Shown here in pieces: positions 36,501 through 49,000 of a stretch of DNA of 64,000 nt; within the stretch, counting starts at the first letter, position 1, and each line of letters opens with the position of its first letter. Source of the DNA: Lindgomyces ingoldianus (lineage: Eukaryota > Ascomycota > Dothideomycetes > Pleosporales > Lindgomycetaceae). The translations under genes and the position numbers were made by a program. The stretch lies in assembly GCF_010093535.1 (NCBI RefSeq), contig NW_022985165.1, positions 85,559 to 149,558 on the forward strand. The letters run 5' to 3'. The notes under the pieces were generated by a model that searched no databases, was not told where the DNA came from, and saw only the letters and a list, made by a program, of their open reading frames with translations.

Positions 36501-38603
36501 TTAAAGGTTATTTAATAATTATATAGACGTTGTATTAAAAGCTTATTAGACTTATCTTAAAAAAAGATATGTAATAAGTTATAGTAGTCTTAAAAAACTA
36601 TTATTTTTAAGTTAGTGTGTTTTTAGAGAGCTAAAGCTTAGTTTATATTAGAAATTATAACTACATAGATTTTATAATCTAGTTATTAAGCTAGAGTTAT
36701 AAATAGGGCAGGTCCTATGTAGCAGATGTCTATCTACTGTTTAAGTCCTAGTTTATGTTTAAATTAGGTAAGTAAAGGTTTTTTAAAGGCTTTTTTTTTT
36801 AAGTTTAGGTAGTTGTTAAATTATTTTATATAGCCTATCTTAGTAAAAGGCCTAGCTTATTAGCCTTACTTAAGTAGTTCTTTTCTAAGTTATTAAGAAG
36901 TAGGTCTAGAGACTTTCTATATTAAGTGCTATTTAAGTATTATTTAAGTGTAAGTATAAGCATACATCTTAGCATTAAAAAAAGTTAAAGTTTAGAACTT
37001 ACTCTTAGTAATTAAAGGCAACTTTATGCTAATATAGCTATAGTTATTCTAGAATTAAGTTATAATATTTTATGTTTATTATATAAAGTTTAATCTACTT
37101 CTTATAGTGTTAGTAGGTAATTATAATAGTTGTAGTATAAAAAATAGAACTTTTTTTAAGTTATTTTCTATTAAATCTAGTTAAGTAAATTATTTAGGTA
37201 AGTAGTGTTAATTAAAAATTTAGTTTACACACTAGTTCTTTGTTAATGTAACCTATGCTATTTACTTTTAAGTTAATAAAAGCTTATATTAAAGCTAATA
37301 TAGTTTTTTATTATAAATATATAAAAATATTAACTTAGTACTTTTAGTTATTAGTAAAGGACTTAGCTTATAAGTTAGTAGAGATCTAGTGTTAAATTAG
37401 TTCTAGAGGGCAACTTAGCTCTAGAATAAGCCTTTTTACAGGCTTTTACTGCTATAGCTGCAGCTATGTTAAGAGTAGTAAGAGAAATTAAAGCTTAAAA
37501 ATAAGTTAAAGCCTTTATAAAAATAAGATTAAAATAGTAAAAATTTTTAATAAGTGCTAGTAGCGCTACTTACGCAGACTTAAAAAAAAAGAATAAAGTA
37601 GTTTTAAAAAATATAACTATGCTTACTATACTTAAAGCATTAACTTTTTTTTTTGTAATTTTTACACTTTTTAGAACTAACTAGAGTATAATTTAAATTA
37701 ATTTTTATTATATTAAAGTTCTTATTTATAACTGCGCTAGTTTAAAGGTGTATTAGGGCTTGTATAGAGAGGAACCTTATGTTATTATTATAAGTAGTAA
37801 TTAAGTTTACATACGCATTAAAGTTGTTTAGAAGGGGTTCTCCTACTATAGCGTGTTATAGTTTAGTTAAAAAAAAGTTATATAAGGCTGTAATTAGACC
37901 TATCTTATTTAAGCCTATATTAGATGTAAGTTAGTAGAACTTAGTAAAGTGTAAAGTAAAGCTTTTTTTTTATTATTATAAAGTGTTTAGGCAACTTAGA
38001 GCTGTTAACTTTTTATTTAGGTCTTTATAAGTTACTTATAGGAACACTATAAATTAATCTAAGTTAATAATATTTTTATTTATTAGTAAGTTAATTAAGG
38101 CTGTTACATTATAGTTAAGTTAAAAGTAGGTATATAGTAACTAAAAGCGTTTAGAGGGGAATTAGTCTATGTTTTCTTTAAGTTTGTATTAAAGCTTATA
38201 TAGAAAGAAAAGTAAGTCTTTCTGTTTTCTATTAAATAGTAGGGGATTAGAGAGTTAGTTAAATTTTATTACTAAGTTAAAAAGGTTACAAGTTATAGGC
38301 AGTGTTAGACAGGAGGGAGTTAAGCTATCTCTAGACTTTTAGGTAGGCTTTAAGGCTAGTAAGTTCTTAGTTCTTACTACTATAATAAGAGTTAAGGTAG
38401 AAACAGACTACTTAATAACATAAAGCTATTCTTTAAAGTCCTTTTAAAAAGCTTTTAAGTTTATAACATAGTAGCTTTCTTATAAAGCAAGTGCTTTTTA
38501 AAAGGCTTTTTAGCTTACTTTAATAGCTTAGAGTTATATAAGTACTAAGCTTATTAAATTAGATTTAAAAGCTATTCTTAGCTAAAGTTTTAACACAATA
38601 TAA
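33577..38603 (-). pseudogene. Decayed gag-pol of gypsy-2
   Basis: Extremely AT-rich and riddled with stops on the minus strand. The reverse-transcriptase active-site region can still be read on the minus strand near 36000-36045 as YINNILIYS (expected Y-x-D-D). Both aspartates are changed to asparagine, each by one G-to-A step. Other domains are too decayed to place with confidence. Confidence 0.75.
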
Positions 38604-38921
38604 TGTTATAATTATGCATAAGTAAGGTTATAAAGCTTTACAGAGGTCTAGTTTAATTACTATGTAAAGTATTATAGTAGGTATAAGACATTATGTAAAA
38701 AATAAAAAGGTTTAGAAAGAAATTAGTAATTAAATACTTAGCTTAGAAGTCTAAGCGCTTTAGGTATAAATTAAGCCTGTTCTAGGTTTAGTTAGTGTTA
38801 AGGCAGTTTATGCTTAAGTTTAGGTCTGTGTTGTGTTGTGTTTGTGTTAGACGTGCACTAATAATACTCTAGTACGCGTCTAATACAGTTATGTCTGGGA
38901 TCCGGGGAGGATACCGTGACA
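38604..38921 (-). repeat. 5' LTR of gypsy-2 (right in window)
   Basis: 318 bp, equal in length to its partner. Its right, outer 150 bp are preserved (GGGATCCGGGGAGGATACCG near 38897) and its left end is mutated (TGTTATAATTATGCATAAG). Confidence 0.92.
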
Positions 38922-39374
38922 CTTAGTGTTGTGTGAGAGACATTATAAATAGCTGCAGCGCGTTGCAAGGAGAGTTTTAAGTCTTGTTTAAGAGCCTAAA
39001 GAGCAAGCTGTATCTGACGTTCTTTAAAAGATTTAATCTAGTGTTGTTGTTAAGGCATTATGTAGATAGGTAGAGTTTAGTGGGGGCTTGGCAAAAGTGG
39101 CCGGCCAACCTGTGTGGCCGGCCAACCCGTTAGGTACGTTATTGATTATTTAATCCTTTTTCTGCTCTGCTCGTGTTGCTCGGCTTTTGTTTTTCCGGTC
39201 CGAGTCCCTCGCGCACTAGCCCTATGCGCGACCAGCTTGCAACATGCTGCAATTTGCTGCAACATGCTGCAATTTGCAGCAACATACTGTTCGAGCTTAT
39301 TGCTCGTACTATGTAGCAGCTTTTGTCCAGCGTTCCTCCTGTCTTGACAGTAGGTGCGCATATCTGACAAACAC

Positions 39375-39699
39375 ACTGATGCGGCTGATGCCAATCCCCG
39401 ACACACCGATGTGGCTAGAGAGGTGGAACAGACGCAACTAACTATAATTTAAACATGTTTTACACAACGCATGCTAGAGCAAACTGCATGCAAATTAGGA
39501 TAAAGGTGCACTTACATTAGGTATACATTTTTTTTTAAAAAAGAATATAAGAAACACATAAGGTGACAGAGAAACAGCGTTACTAGGGTTTATCCGAAGA
39601 AATTCTGACTAACTAGCGCGTCCAAAAGAGGAGATTCTGCTCAACTTTTCGTTCTGCAAACCCGAATATAATAAGCAGAGCAAGCTCTGCTAAAAAGAA
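39375..39699. other. Short segment between the LTR nest and the Fot1-like cluster
   Basis: About 325 bp of mixed composition, little RIP-like decay at 39375-39440 and 39560-39690. Starts with the second half of an interrupted 30-bp direct repeat (see findings). No gene seen. Confidence 0.4.
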
Positions 39700-42344
39700 G
39701 TGTACTATTAGTAGCTACTGTCTACTAGTTATTAATAGCTATAAAAGCTATAACTTACTTTATTTTTTAGTAATACTATAATAATAATAAAATTATTACT
39801 ATTTATATACTTTTTTACTTATTACACTTTTTATAGCTACTTAATATAGGTTGTTTTACTTTTTTAAAGAAAGTATATAGGCGCTAAGCTAAAAACCTTA
39901 TATATAACTAGATTACTTATATTATAAAAATAAAGTTTTTACTATTCTTTAAAGTAGCCTATAATGCTATAATTACTTTTAGTAATATTTAAAAAGACTT
40001 TTAAGGCGCTAAATTAGTTCTTTTTAACTTATAATAAGTTATAATAAGCTTTAATATAAAGTTGCGCACTTTATTACTACTACTACTTATATATAATAAG
40101 CTTTAGTAGTTATAAACTTTAAGTAATGTACTTTATAGGCAAGTTGCTTACACACCTAAGTTACTTACTTTTACTAAGACTCTACTACACTACTTTTTTT
40201 ATACTAATGTATTTCTAATAACACTACTTAAATATATTAAAAGAATGTTAGATGCAGCTTACACTTTAGGCTTTTAAATAAAATGTAATACTTTTTAAGT
40301 AATATGCTATATAGCTATTTATAAAGTTTTTTAAAAAATAATAAGTAACTAACACACTAAATAACTTTTTTAAGCTAATTATATAGCTAACTTATAAAAG
40401 CTAGATAATAATAAAAAGTAAGTAATTATTTAGCACATACTTAAGCTAGATGTGTAAGGATTTCTCTCTTAGCTAGTAGCTATAGCTAATATAGCTAATT
40501 CTTTACATGCTAAGCATAATATAGGCTATATTAGCATAAACTAGCTTAATATATTTATTAAGTGTTACTTAAAGCTTAAAGTAAAGTTTAAGTGTAAGTA
40601 TAACTATAAAAAAGCTTTTTATAAAATTCTATAGTAATTTAAAGCTAGTTTAACCTTATAAAAAATATTAAAGCTAAGTATAGCATTTAAAATAATAACA
40701 CATACAACTTTAATAAAATAGAGTTTATAATAGGCTAGATATCTACTAAAGCAGTTATTATAAGTTTAAAAAGATAAGAATAGCTAAAAGTAGTCTAGCT
40801 AGGTAACTAAGAGTAGATAACAGCTATCTAGAGCATTAATGCTAAAAAGTAAGCTATTTTACTTTTTATTATTTTTTAAAGTAGTAACTACTTTTTAAAC
40901 TAGTATAAAAAAATCTACTTTAAAATTAAATTATTATAATCTTTAAGCGCAGCTAGACTACTAATTAGCTTAGTCTAGACTAGTTAAAGCACTTTAACGC
41001 GCATATAAAAAAGTATACTATTAGTAGCTACTATCTACTAGTTATTAATAGCTATAAAAGCTATAACTTACTTTATTTTTAGTAATACTATAAAAATAAT
41101 AAAATTATTACTATTTATATACTTTTTTACTTATTACACTTTTTATAGCTACTTAATATAAGTTATTTTACTTTTTTTAAAAAAAAGTGTATAAGCGCTA
41201 AGCTAAAAACTTTATATATAACTAAATTACTTATATTATAAAAATAAAGTCTTTACTATGCTTTAAAGTAGCTTATAATGCTATAATTACTTTTAGTAAT
41301 ATTTAAAAAAAGTTTTAAAGCTCTAAATTAGTTTTTTTTAACTTATAATAAGTTATAATAAGCCTTAATATAAAGTTACACACTTTATTACTACTACTAC
41401 TACTACTTATATATAGTAAGCTTTAGTAGTTATAAACTTTAAGTAATACTTTAAAACTTAAGTTATAATTAATACTTATAAAAATAAAAATTTAAAAGTA
41501 TATAAATAGTTTACTAACTTTTATAGTTAAAGTGTTTAAAAGAGTTTTAAAAAAAGTAGTAATAATTATATATAAGCTAGTGTTAGTATAATAAAAAATT
41601 ACTAAGCTTTAAGCAGCTAATAAGGCTACTATATAATATAAATTATATAAAAAAGTAAATTAAAGTAAAAAAGACTTTAATAATTTAAAAAAGCCTATGC
41701 TTAATAGCTTTAAAGAAGTTTAAAGTGCGTAGTAATAAGAAAAAGGTAAAGAAGTAAGTGTAAGCTAAAGTAAGTAAGCTATTCTAAAGGCGCTATAAAT
41801 AGTGTAATTAGACTAGGCATAACACACAAATGTGTAAATAAGAAGTAAAAGTAGTATCTAAATAATATTCTAGGCTGTACTGTACTATATAGTGCTAGAG
41901 CAGGTTGTTATAGGCTATAATAGAGTTTGTTAGGGTAGAGTCTTAGCAAAAGTAAGCAACTTAGGTGTGTAAGCAACTTGCCTGTAAAGTACATTATTAA
42001 AAAAGTAAATTAAAGTAAAAAAAACCTTGATAATTTAGAAAAGCTTATACTTAATAGCTCTAAAGAAGTTTAGACTGCGCAGTAATAGAAAAAAAGTAAA
42101 AAAGTAGGTGTAAGCTAAAGTAGGTAAGCTATTCTAAAGGCGCTATAGATAGTGTAATTAGACTAGGCATAACACGCAAACATGTAAGTAAGAAGTAGAA
42201 GTAGTATCTAAATAATATTCTAGGCAGTACTATACTATATAGTGCTAGAGCGGGTTGTTATAGGCTATAATAGAGTTTATTAGGGTGTAGTCTTAGCAAA
42301 AGTAAGCGACTTAGGTGTGTAAGCAACTCGCCTGTAAAGTACGT
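39700..42344 (+). mobile_element. Fot1/pogo-like copy A0, 5' truncated and split by copy A2
   Basis: 39700-40125 matches the middle of copy A2 (41013-41450), and 41995-42344 matches its 3' end, finishing with AAGTACGT before TA. A2 lies between these parts, so A2 jumped into A0. The 5' half of A0 is absent. Its pieces contain only stop-ridden transposase remnants. Confidence 0.65.
40126..41994 (+). mobile_element. Full-length Fot1/pogo-like transposon copy A2, about 1,869 bp
   Basis: Left end ATGTACTTTATAGGCAAG after TA, right end the inverted counterpart before TA (AAGTACAT at 41987-41994). Length agrees with copy A3 and with the roughly 1.9 kb of Fot1-type elements. The plus strand carries a decayed transposase: the N-terminal region, a helix-turn-helix-like part and an NF-x-x-x-GF motif near 40710-40730. 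Many stops make it a pseudogene. Strong RIP-like composition throughout. Confidence 0.78.
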
Positions 42345-42346
42345 TA

Positions 42347-42963
42347 TATTAAATTATTTAGTTATTATAAATAAAAATATAAAAACTATTTATTAACTAA
42401 AGCTTTTAAGTTTAAAACCTTTTATTTTTGATAATTAAAATTACTTTTAGAAAAGTTATAAAAAGTGTGCTAAAGTAAAAACTTAGAAACTACTAATAAC
42501 TTATTAAAATTAGAGATAACTACTAATGCCTAACTTTTAACTACTTTTAGACCTTAGTATAAAGCTTACAACATGCTCTAGCTGCAGCTAAGGTAAGATG
42601 CTTACTACTAAAGTTAAATAACTACTAACTTTAATAGCTAAACTTTTTTTATAGAACTTAAAGCTAAAAACCTACTAAATCTAAAGTTAAACTTTAGTAA
42701 TATAGCTTTTAAAAACTAAGTTGCTTAATTAAAAGCATAAATTAAATAGCTAACTAGATTAAAAACTATTAGTTTTAATTAACTTTTACTAACTACTAAA
42801 TTACTTTTAATAATACCTTAAATTACTTTTACTACACTAATAGTAAAAAACTTTTTAAACACTTTTAAGCTTTTTTAAAGCTACCTTACTAAATATATGC
42901 CTAAGATTAAGAACTTTATAAATAGTAAAAAACTAATATTTAAATAATAGTAAGCTTTTATTA
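42347..42963. other. AT-rich spacer without readable content
   Basis: About 620 bp of very AT-rich DNA between copies A0 and A3. No protein, LTR end or TIR could be made out. Confidence 0.4.
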
Positions 42964-42965
42964 TA

Positions 42966-44830
42966 ACGTACTTCACAGGCAAGTTGCTCACACACCTAAG
43001 TCGCTTACTTTTGCTAAGACCCCACCCTAATAAACTCTATTATAGCCTATAACAACCTGCTCTAGCACTATATAGTACAGTACAGCCTAGAATATTATTT
43101 AGATACTACTTTTACTTCTTACTTATATATTTGCGTGTTATGCCTAGTCTAATTGCACTATTTACAGCGCCTTTAGGATAGCTTACCTACTTTAGCTTAT
43201 ACTTGCTTTCTTACTTTATTTTTATTTTTATATGCTTTAAACTTCTTTAAAGCTATTAAGCATAGGCTTTTTTAAATTATTAAAGTCTTTTTTACCTTAA
43301 TTTACTTTTTTTATATAATTTATGTTACATAGTAGCCTTATTAGCTGCTTAAAGCTTAGTAATTTTTTATTATACTAACACTAGCTTATGTGTAATTATT
43401 ACTGCCTTTTTTAAAACTTTTTTAAACATCTTAACTATAAAAGTTAGTAAACTATTTATATACTTTTAAATTTTTATTTTTATAAGCATTAATTATAACT
43501 TAAGTTGTAAAGTATTACTTAGAGTTTATAACTACTAAGGCTTATTATATATAAGTAGTAGTAGTAATAAAGTGCGCAACTTTATATTAAAGCCTATTAT
43601 AACTTATTATAGGTTAAAAAGAACTAATTTAGCGCTTTAGAACTTTTTTTAAATATTACTAAAAGTAATTATAGCATTATAAGCTACTTTAAAGCATAGT
43701 AAAAACTTTATTTTTATAATATAAGTAATCTAGTTGCGCATAAAGTTTTTAGCTTAGTGCTTATATACTTTTTTTAAAAAAGTAAAATAACCTATATTAA
43801 GTAGCTATAAAAAGTGTAATAAGTAAAAAAGCATATAAATAGTAATAATTTTATTATTTTTATAGTATTACTAGAAATAAAGTAAGTTATAGCTTTTATA
43901 GCTATTAATAACTAGTAGACAGTAGCTACTAATAGTACACTTTTTTATATGCGTGTTAAAGTGCTTTAACTAGTCTAAACTAAGCTAATTAGTAGTCTAG
44001 CTGCGCTTAAAGATTATAATAACTTAATTTTAAAGTAAATTTTTCTTTTTATACTAGTTTAAAAGGTAGTTACTACTCTAGAAAATAATAAAAAGTAAAA
44101 TAGCCTACTTTTTAGCATTAATGCCTTAAATAGCTATTATCTACTTCTAGTTACCTAGCTAGACTGCTTTTAGCTGTCTTTATCTCTCTAAACTTATAAT
44201 AACTGCTTTAGTAGATATTTAGCCTATTATAAACTTTATCTTATTAAAGTTATATGTGTTATTATTTTAAATGCTATACTTAGCTTTAATATTTTTTATA
44301 AAGTTAAACTAGCTTTAAATTACTATAGAATTTTTATAAAAAGCTTTTTTATAGTTATAGTTATACTTAAACTTTACTTTAAGCTTTAAGTAATATTTAA
44401 TAAATATATTAAGCTAGTTTATACTAATATAGCTTATATTATGCTTAGCGTGTAAAAAAATTAGCTATATTAGCTATAGCTACTAGCTAAAGGGGAAATC
44501 TTTACATATTTAGCTTAAGTATGTGCTAAATAATTACCTACTTTTTATTATTATCTAGCTTTTATAAGTTAGCTATATAATTAGCTTAGAAAGGTTATCT
44601 AGTGTGTTAGTTACTTATTATTTTTTAAAAAACTTTATAAATAGCTGCAGCATGTTACTTAAAAAATGTTATATTTTATTTAAAAGCTTAAAATGTAAGC
44701 TACATTTAATATTTCTTTAACACATTTAAGTAGTGTTATTAGAAATGCATTAGTGTAAAAAAGTAGTGTAGTAAGGTCTTAGTAAAAGTAAGTAACTTAG
44801 GTGTGTAAGCAACTTGCCTGTGAAGTACGT
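42966..44830 (-). mobile_element. Full-length Fot1/pogo-like transposon copy A3, about 1,865 bp
   Basis: Ends ACGTACTTCACAGGC at the left and its inverse (GAAGTACGT) at the right, with TA on both sides (42964-42965, 44831-44832). The flanks differ from TTAA, which fixes the target duplication as TA and places it with Tc1/mariner-pogo elements. The transposase frame runs on the minus strand, N-terminus near 44770, and is destroyed by stops. Confidence 0.8.
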
Positions 44831-44832
44831 TA

Positions 44833-45406
44833 GACAGACTTAATATTAATTTAGATTATTATTAAAGTAAGTGTGTACACATAGTGTTAGTATAGAGACA
44901 CACTGCTAGTATCGCGAAGGAATACCTAGAGCCTAGATACCTAGCTAAATTAGATAACTTTTAGTTTAAAAACATAAAAAAATAATTAAGCTTTTATAAA
45001 CTTACTTTATTACTAGTAATAAAAAGATAAAGGTGTAACAGGCGTTTTAAACTTTAAAAATAAGTAAAAAAAAGTATTTTTAGCTTTTAAAGCTTACTTT
45101 ATTAGTGCTACTATTAAAGAGTTTATATTAAAGTTAAAATAGTTCTTCTACTTATAAAAGAAAATACTGCCTAGCTTAAAAGTACTAAACTTAAGTTTTA
45201 AACATACTTAAAAAGGCTTTTTTAAGATTATAGTAGCCTACTTAATAGCTTATAATATAAAAAAAAACACTTTTACTATTTTAAAGTAAACTATTAACTA
45301 CACTTAATATTTTAATATTAAACTTATTATAAATTAATTTTAAAAAGTTTCTAGTAATATATTTAAGGCAGTATACTATTCTAGTGCACTCTAACCTGCA
45401 CCTGTG
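44833..45406. other. AT-rich segment before gypsy-3
   Basis: About 570 bp, RIP-like except for a short preserved piece near 44900-44935 (ATCGCGAAGG). No gene or element end identified. Confidence 0.35.
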
Positions 45407-46007
45407 TGTTACAGTCTATGGTTGGACCGACGTAACCCCACCTGCAGTGTTCCACAACCTAGCTGTGTTGGGACAAGACTTGTTTACAGACTAATTAGAA
45501 GACACAGAGGCAGCGCGGCTGCCTATAATTACAGAAGAGTGCGTTATCTAGTAAACAGGTAACCTGAGACGCTAAGAGAAGTCCCTACAAGTTTAGACAA
45601 GCTTACTAAAGGTATAGCAGTAGGGGCTTACAGGAACTTGCGCTAACTTATTCTTAGCAGTACTAAACATGTATATAGTCTTAGCTTAAATAAACTTTTA
45701 AAAGGTGTGTTTAATATTTAGTTTATTTTTTACATAGACTAAGTAGCATTCTAGCTTTCTAACAAGCTGTAATACTATTTATATATCTTGCAACATATAT
45801 ACCTCTAATTCTGTCTACTAGAACTGTTTAACCTAGCCTCTATACTGCTGTAATAGGGACAAACTATAATTTAGTCACTCTCTATTTCTCTACTAGCCTA
45901 TTAGCTATTACATAGAACTGTACACCCTACTGTTAGCCCCTCTACACTCCGCCCTATCCTAGGGATAATATTAACCTGCGTGCTTCTAAGAAGCAAGAAT
46001 TATAACA
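45407..46007 (+). repeat. 5' LTR of gypsy-3
   Basis: 601 bp, from TGTTACAGTC to ATTATAACA, homologous to the 595-bp LTRs of gypsy-1 and gypsy-4. The first 150 bp are better preserved. Confidence 0.88.
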
Positions 46008-49000
46008 TTAAACACTAACACCTCTAGAAAGTATAACTTTTTAATATAATCTTAATTCTAACATAGCCTACACAGCCTTATTAGGATTAATAGAAATCCT
46101 AACTACAAATAAAAAAGTTTTACCTAAATAAATTAATAGCATCTAGGATAATATTAAAGAACTTTAATAAATAAGTAATAAGGTAGGCAAACTAGTTAGC
46201 CTTTATAAAGAAGTAAAGCGCTTAAACTAAGAAATAACTTAATTAAACACCTAACCTATAGCAACAACTCTTTAAGCAACTATAGCTGCTGTAGCAGCTA
46301 ATTTATAAATCTACGCGCTGCAAGTAGACCTAGCAAAGCTTTAGAATATATTAACTAAAAAAGCAAGTATTAAGGCTAAGAAGACTTTAAGACTAGCCCT
46401 TTTAAAGCCTTTTAGAGGATTATCTAAGAACCTTTAACTTTTTTTTACTTAATGCTCCCTTTACATGCAGTATAATAAAGAAGCATTTTAAACTAATAAA
46501 GAAATAATATTATAGATAGGATTACACTTAGAAAGACTTTTAGTAATTTAGTTCTAACTACATGTAGATAATTAGATAGACTTTAGAGCAAATAGTACCT
46601 TACTAAACTCTAAAACTAAAGAAATATTTAGTAGTATAGACACTTTTAAAGACACTCTAACTGCTATCTATAAAACTTTAAATAAATAAAAAATTACTAC
46701 TAATAAGCTAGACACTTTAAAATAAGAAAAAGAAATAGCACAACACTACACAACACGCTTTAGAGAACAGCTAGTAATTTGTAGGTAAACAAACTAAAAG
46801 GCTCTTTACTAAATATTCTATAATAAGTTAAGAGACATAATAAAAGATAAATTTACACATAATAAAAAGCTAATAACTTTAAAAGATTTTATTATAAAAG
46901 CAACGCTCTATAATAATAGACATAAAAAGTGTAAAAGAGAAAAATAGTGCAGAGAAGCTTTTTAGAAACCTAAGTTTATTTTTAAAAAGAAAGAAGCCTC
47001 TTATTATAATAAAAAACTAATAAACCTTAGTTACATAAAATATAAATAAAGCCTCTTTTTAAAGAAAAGCTAAGCTTCTAGACGCAATAAGCTGCCTTTA
47101 ACTAAGAAGTAATAAAAATAGCTAAAAGACAAGGCCTACCTAAACTATAGAAAAGTAGAACATTTCTGCTAAAATTACCTAAACTCTTAAAAGAGGGAGA
47201 ATAAAAATACTACTGTAATAATAAAAGCTATTACTACTAAATACAGCTTTATAGATAAAGAAATATTAGATAGATTAAATAATAGACTTTACTAGTAATA
47301 TAAAAAAAACTATTTTTTAAAGAACTATTCTAAAGTGTATTAAAAAGTAGTTATTAAAAACTTTAGCAGCCTTAATTAAGTGTTGCAGGACATTATAATT
47401 CTTAAAAAATATAAAGAAAAAACTTAGATTTAAAGATATATTATAAATGTTAAAAAAAAGAAATAGTTTTTCTTTAATAACAGAACACTTAGCACTTTAG
47501 CATAAAAACTTTCTAGATAGTTCTAAAACTACTTATGCTAAAAGTGCAGACAGTAATATAATTACTCTAAAAAAAGTGTGTAGTATTACTTTACTAAATA
47601 AACATTAGTAATAACTATGTAATGTTTAACATAGTGTAATAAATAGCTAGAGTAAAATATAATATTATAAAAGATAAAAAATAATAAAAGTTTTTTATAA
47701 AAATTTATAATTAGAAGCTTAAAGGACTAGGCTAAGCAGCTGTTTTTAAAGTCCTAGAACTCTTAAAGAAGCAACCTAGAACCTTACTCCTAGAGCTAGC
47801 AGTTAGCAGGAAAGCTCTCACCCTACAACAGAACTACAGTTAGTGTATGTTCTGTAGAAGCACTTCTTATAGCACTAACAATTGCTAGTAGAGAGAGCAC
47901 TCTATACAGCTAGTACAAACCTAAGAATACCTCTAGTAGATCTAGAAGTAGCCTCTAGACACTCTTTATAGGCTAGACAATTGCCTATACCTTTAGTACT
48001 AGTGCACGCAACAATATTGCATAAAGCACTAAAATAATAAGCACTAAGCTAGATAGTAGCCTATATAGGAAAGACACTATAATAGAAGCTTATAGTAGGG
48101 CACTAGCTTAAGCTGCAAAGTTACAAACTATTACACATGCTAAACTACCTTTATATATAAAACTATAAATTAGCTAGACTGTAATAACTAAAGTAAATGC
48201 AAGTTTTACTACTTTTAGTAGAAAGCTATATAAAAAGAAGATTACATAATATCCTACTACTTAGTAAAGGACTATAAATGTAAAGTAGCTAACTGCTACA
48301 TTAGAGAATACTAACTTTATAAAGAAAAAAACAAGTTTAATAATCTAGAAGATGTTAACTTATACTTTATAAATAATAATAAAAATATTCTACAACATAA
48401 AAGCACTAGTAGCTGTAAGCTAAGGAATAGAGTAAAGCCTAATAGTAACCTGTCGCGTATACTGAGAGCCTTGGCTGGGGCTCAGAGCCTGGGACTGGGG
48501 CTCGGAGCCTGGGACTGGGGGCTCAGAGCCTGGGACGCAGCTCGGGATCTGGAGATATTATGTTCCGAAGCTCGGTGTATATAAGGAGAGCCTTCAGCTC
48601 TCTTAGATAGCAGAGTCACTTCATCCGATCTTCTGAACAGCTACTGCCAGGCTATTTTATCCTCCACATAACCTTTATTAACAATAGATGCACCTTTACA
48701 GCAATAGATATAAACTAGATAGACTAGCAAAGCATTCTATTCTAAATTTAAAAAAAACTATTTAAGGTAACTTTTGCTAATGCCTTATTACTAGAGTATA
48801 GCAGAGAATAGATTAACCTAGAAACTTATAAAAAAAGTTTAAAAACGCTAAACATTAAAGACTAAAGGTCTATAAGTATACTCTTACTAGAAGATAAATA
48901 TAATTCTATTCTAAAATACAACTAGCTTAAAAAGCATAACCCTACTATTAACTAAAAAATAATAACTATTAAAAATAATAATAACTATACACACATAACC

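Larger units (their letters stand above)
33259..38921 (-). mobile_element. Complete LTR retrotransposon, Ty3/gypsy type (gypsy-2), 5,663 bp, TSD CTTAG
   Basis: Two 318-bp LTRs (33259-33576 and 38604-38921) with TG...CA ends, flanked by CTTAG at 33254-33258 and 38922-38926. A purine-rich tract on the minus strand (AAGAGAGGGGGTAC, plus-strand 33577-33590) abuts the left LTR. Transcription therefore runs right to left and 38604-38921 is the 5' LTR. It sits inside TIR element B. It is unrelated in LTR sequence to gypsy-1, -3 and -4. Confidence 0.93.
32340..39139 (-). mobile_element. TIR DNA transposon B (deletion derivative, about 1.13 kb without its insert), TSD TA
   Basis: Begins ACGTACCTAACGGGTTGG and ends with its reverse complement, CCAACCCGTTAGGTACGT, flanked by TA on both sides. 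The TIRs extend at least 60 bp and include tandem GGCCGGCCA motifs. Removing the gypsy element at 33259-38921 leaves 1,132 bp. On the minus strand that remainder gives pieces of a pogo/Fot1-type transposase (the YNF-x-x-x-GF region near 32900), but the C-terminal catalytic part is missing. It is therefore a non-autonomous deletion derivative. Its end ACGTAC is shared with family A, although the rest of the TIR differs. Confidence 0.82.
32258..39369 (-). mobile_element. Solo LTR (minus orientation) split by a 6.8-kb TIR element, TSD AACAC
   Basis: The two pieces, 32258-32339 and 39140-39369, join into a reverse-complement copy of the LTR at 19618-20008. The right end reads ATCTGACA and the left TGTTAGAT (one transition from TGTCAGAT). 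AACAC flanks both ends (32253-32257 and 39370-39374). It holds about five of the 10-bp units (39241-39290) against eleven in the other copy. The short left piece shows C-to-T changes; the right piece is hardly mutated. Confidence 0.85.

Noticed and set aside
19618..39369. A single 19.7-kb transposon with 300-bp terminal inverted repeats
   Set aside because: The two inverted copies each have their own 5-bp duplication (TGTAG and AACAC), so they are independent solo LTR insertions.
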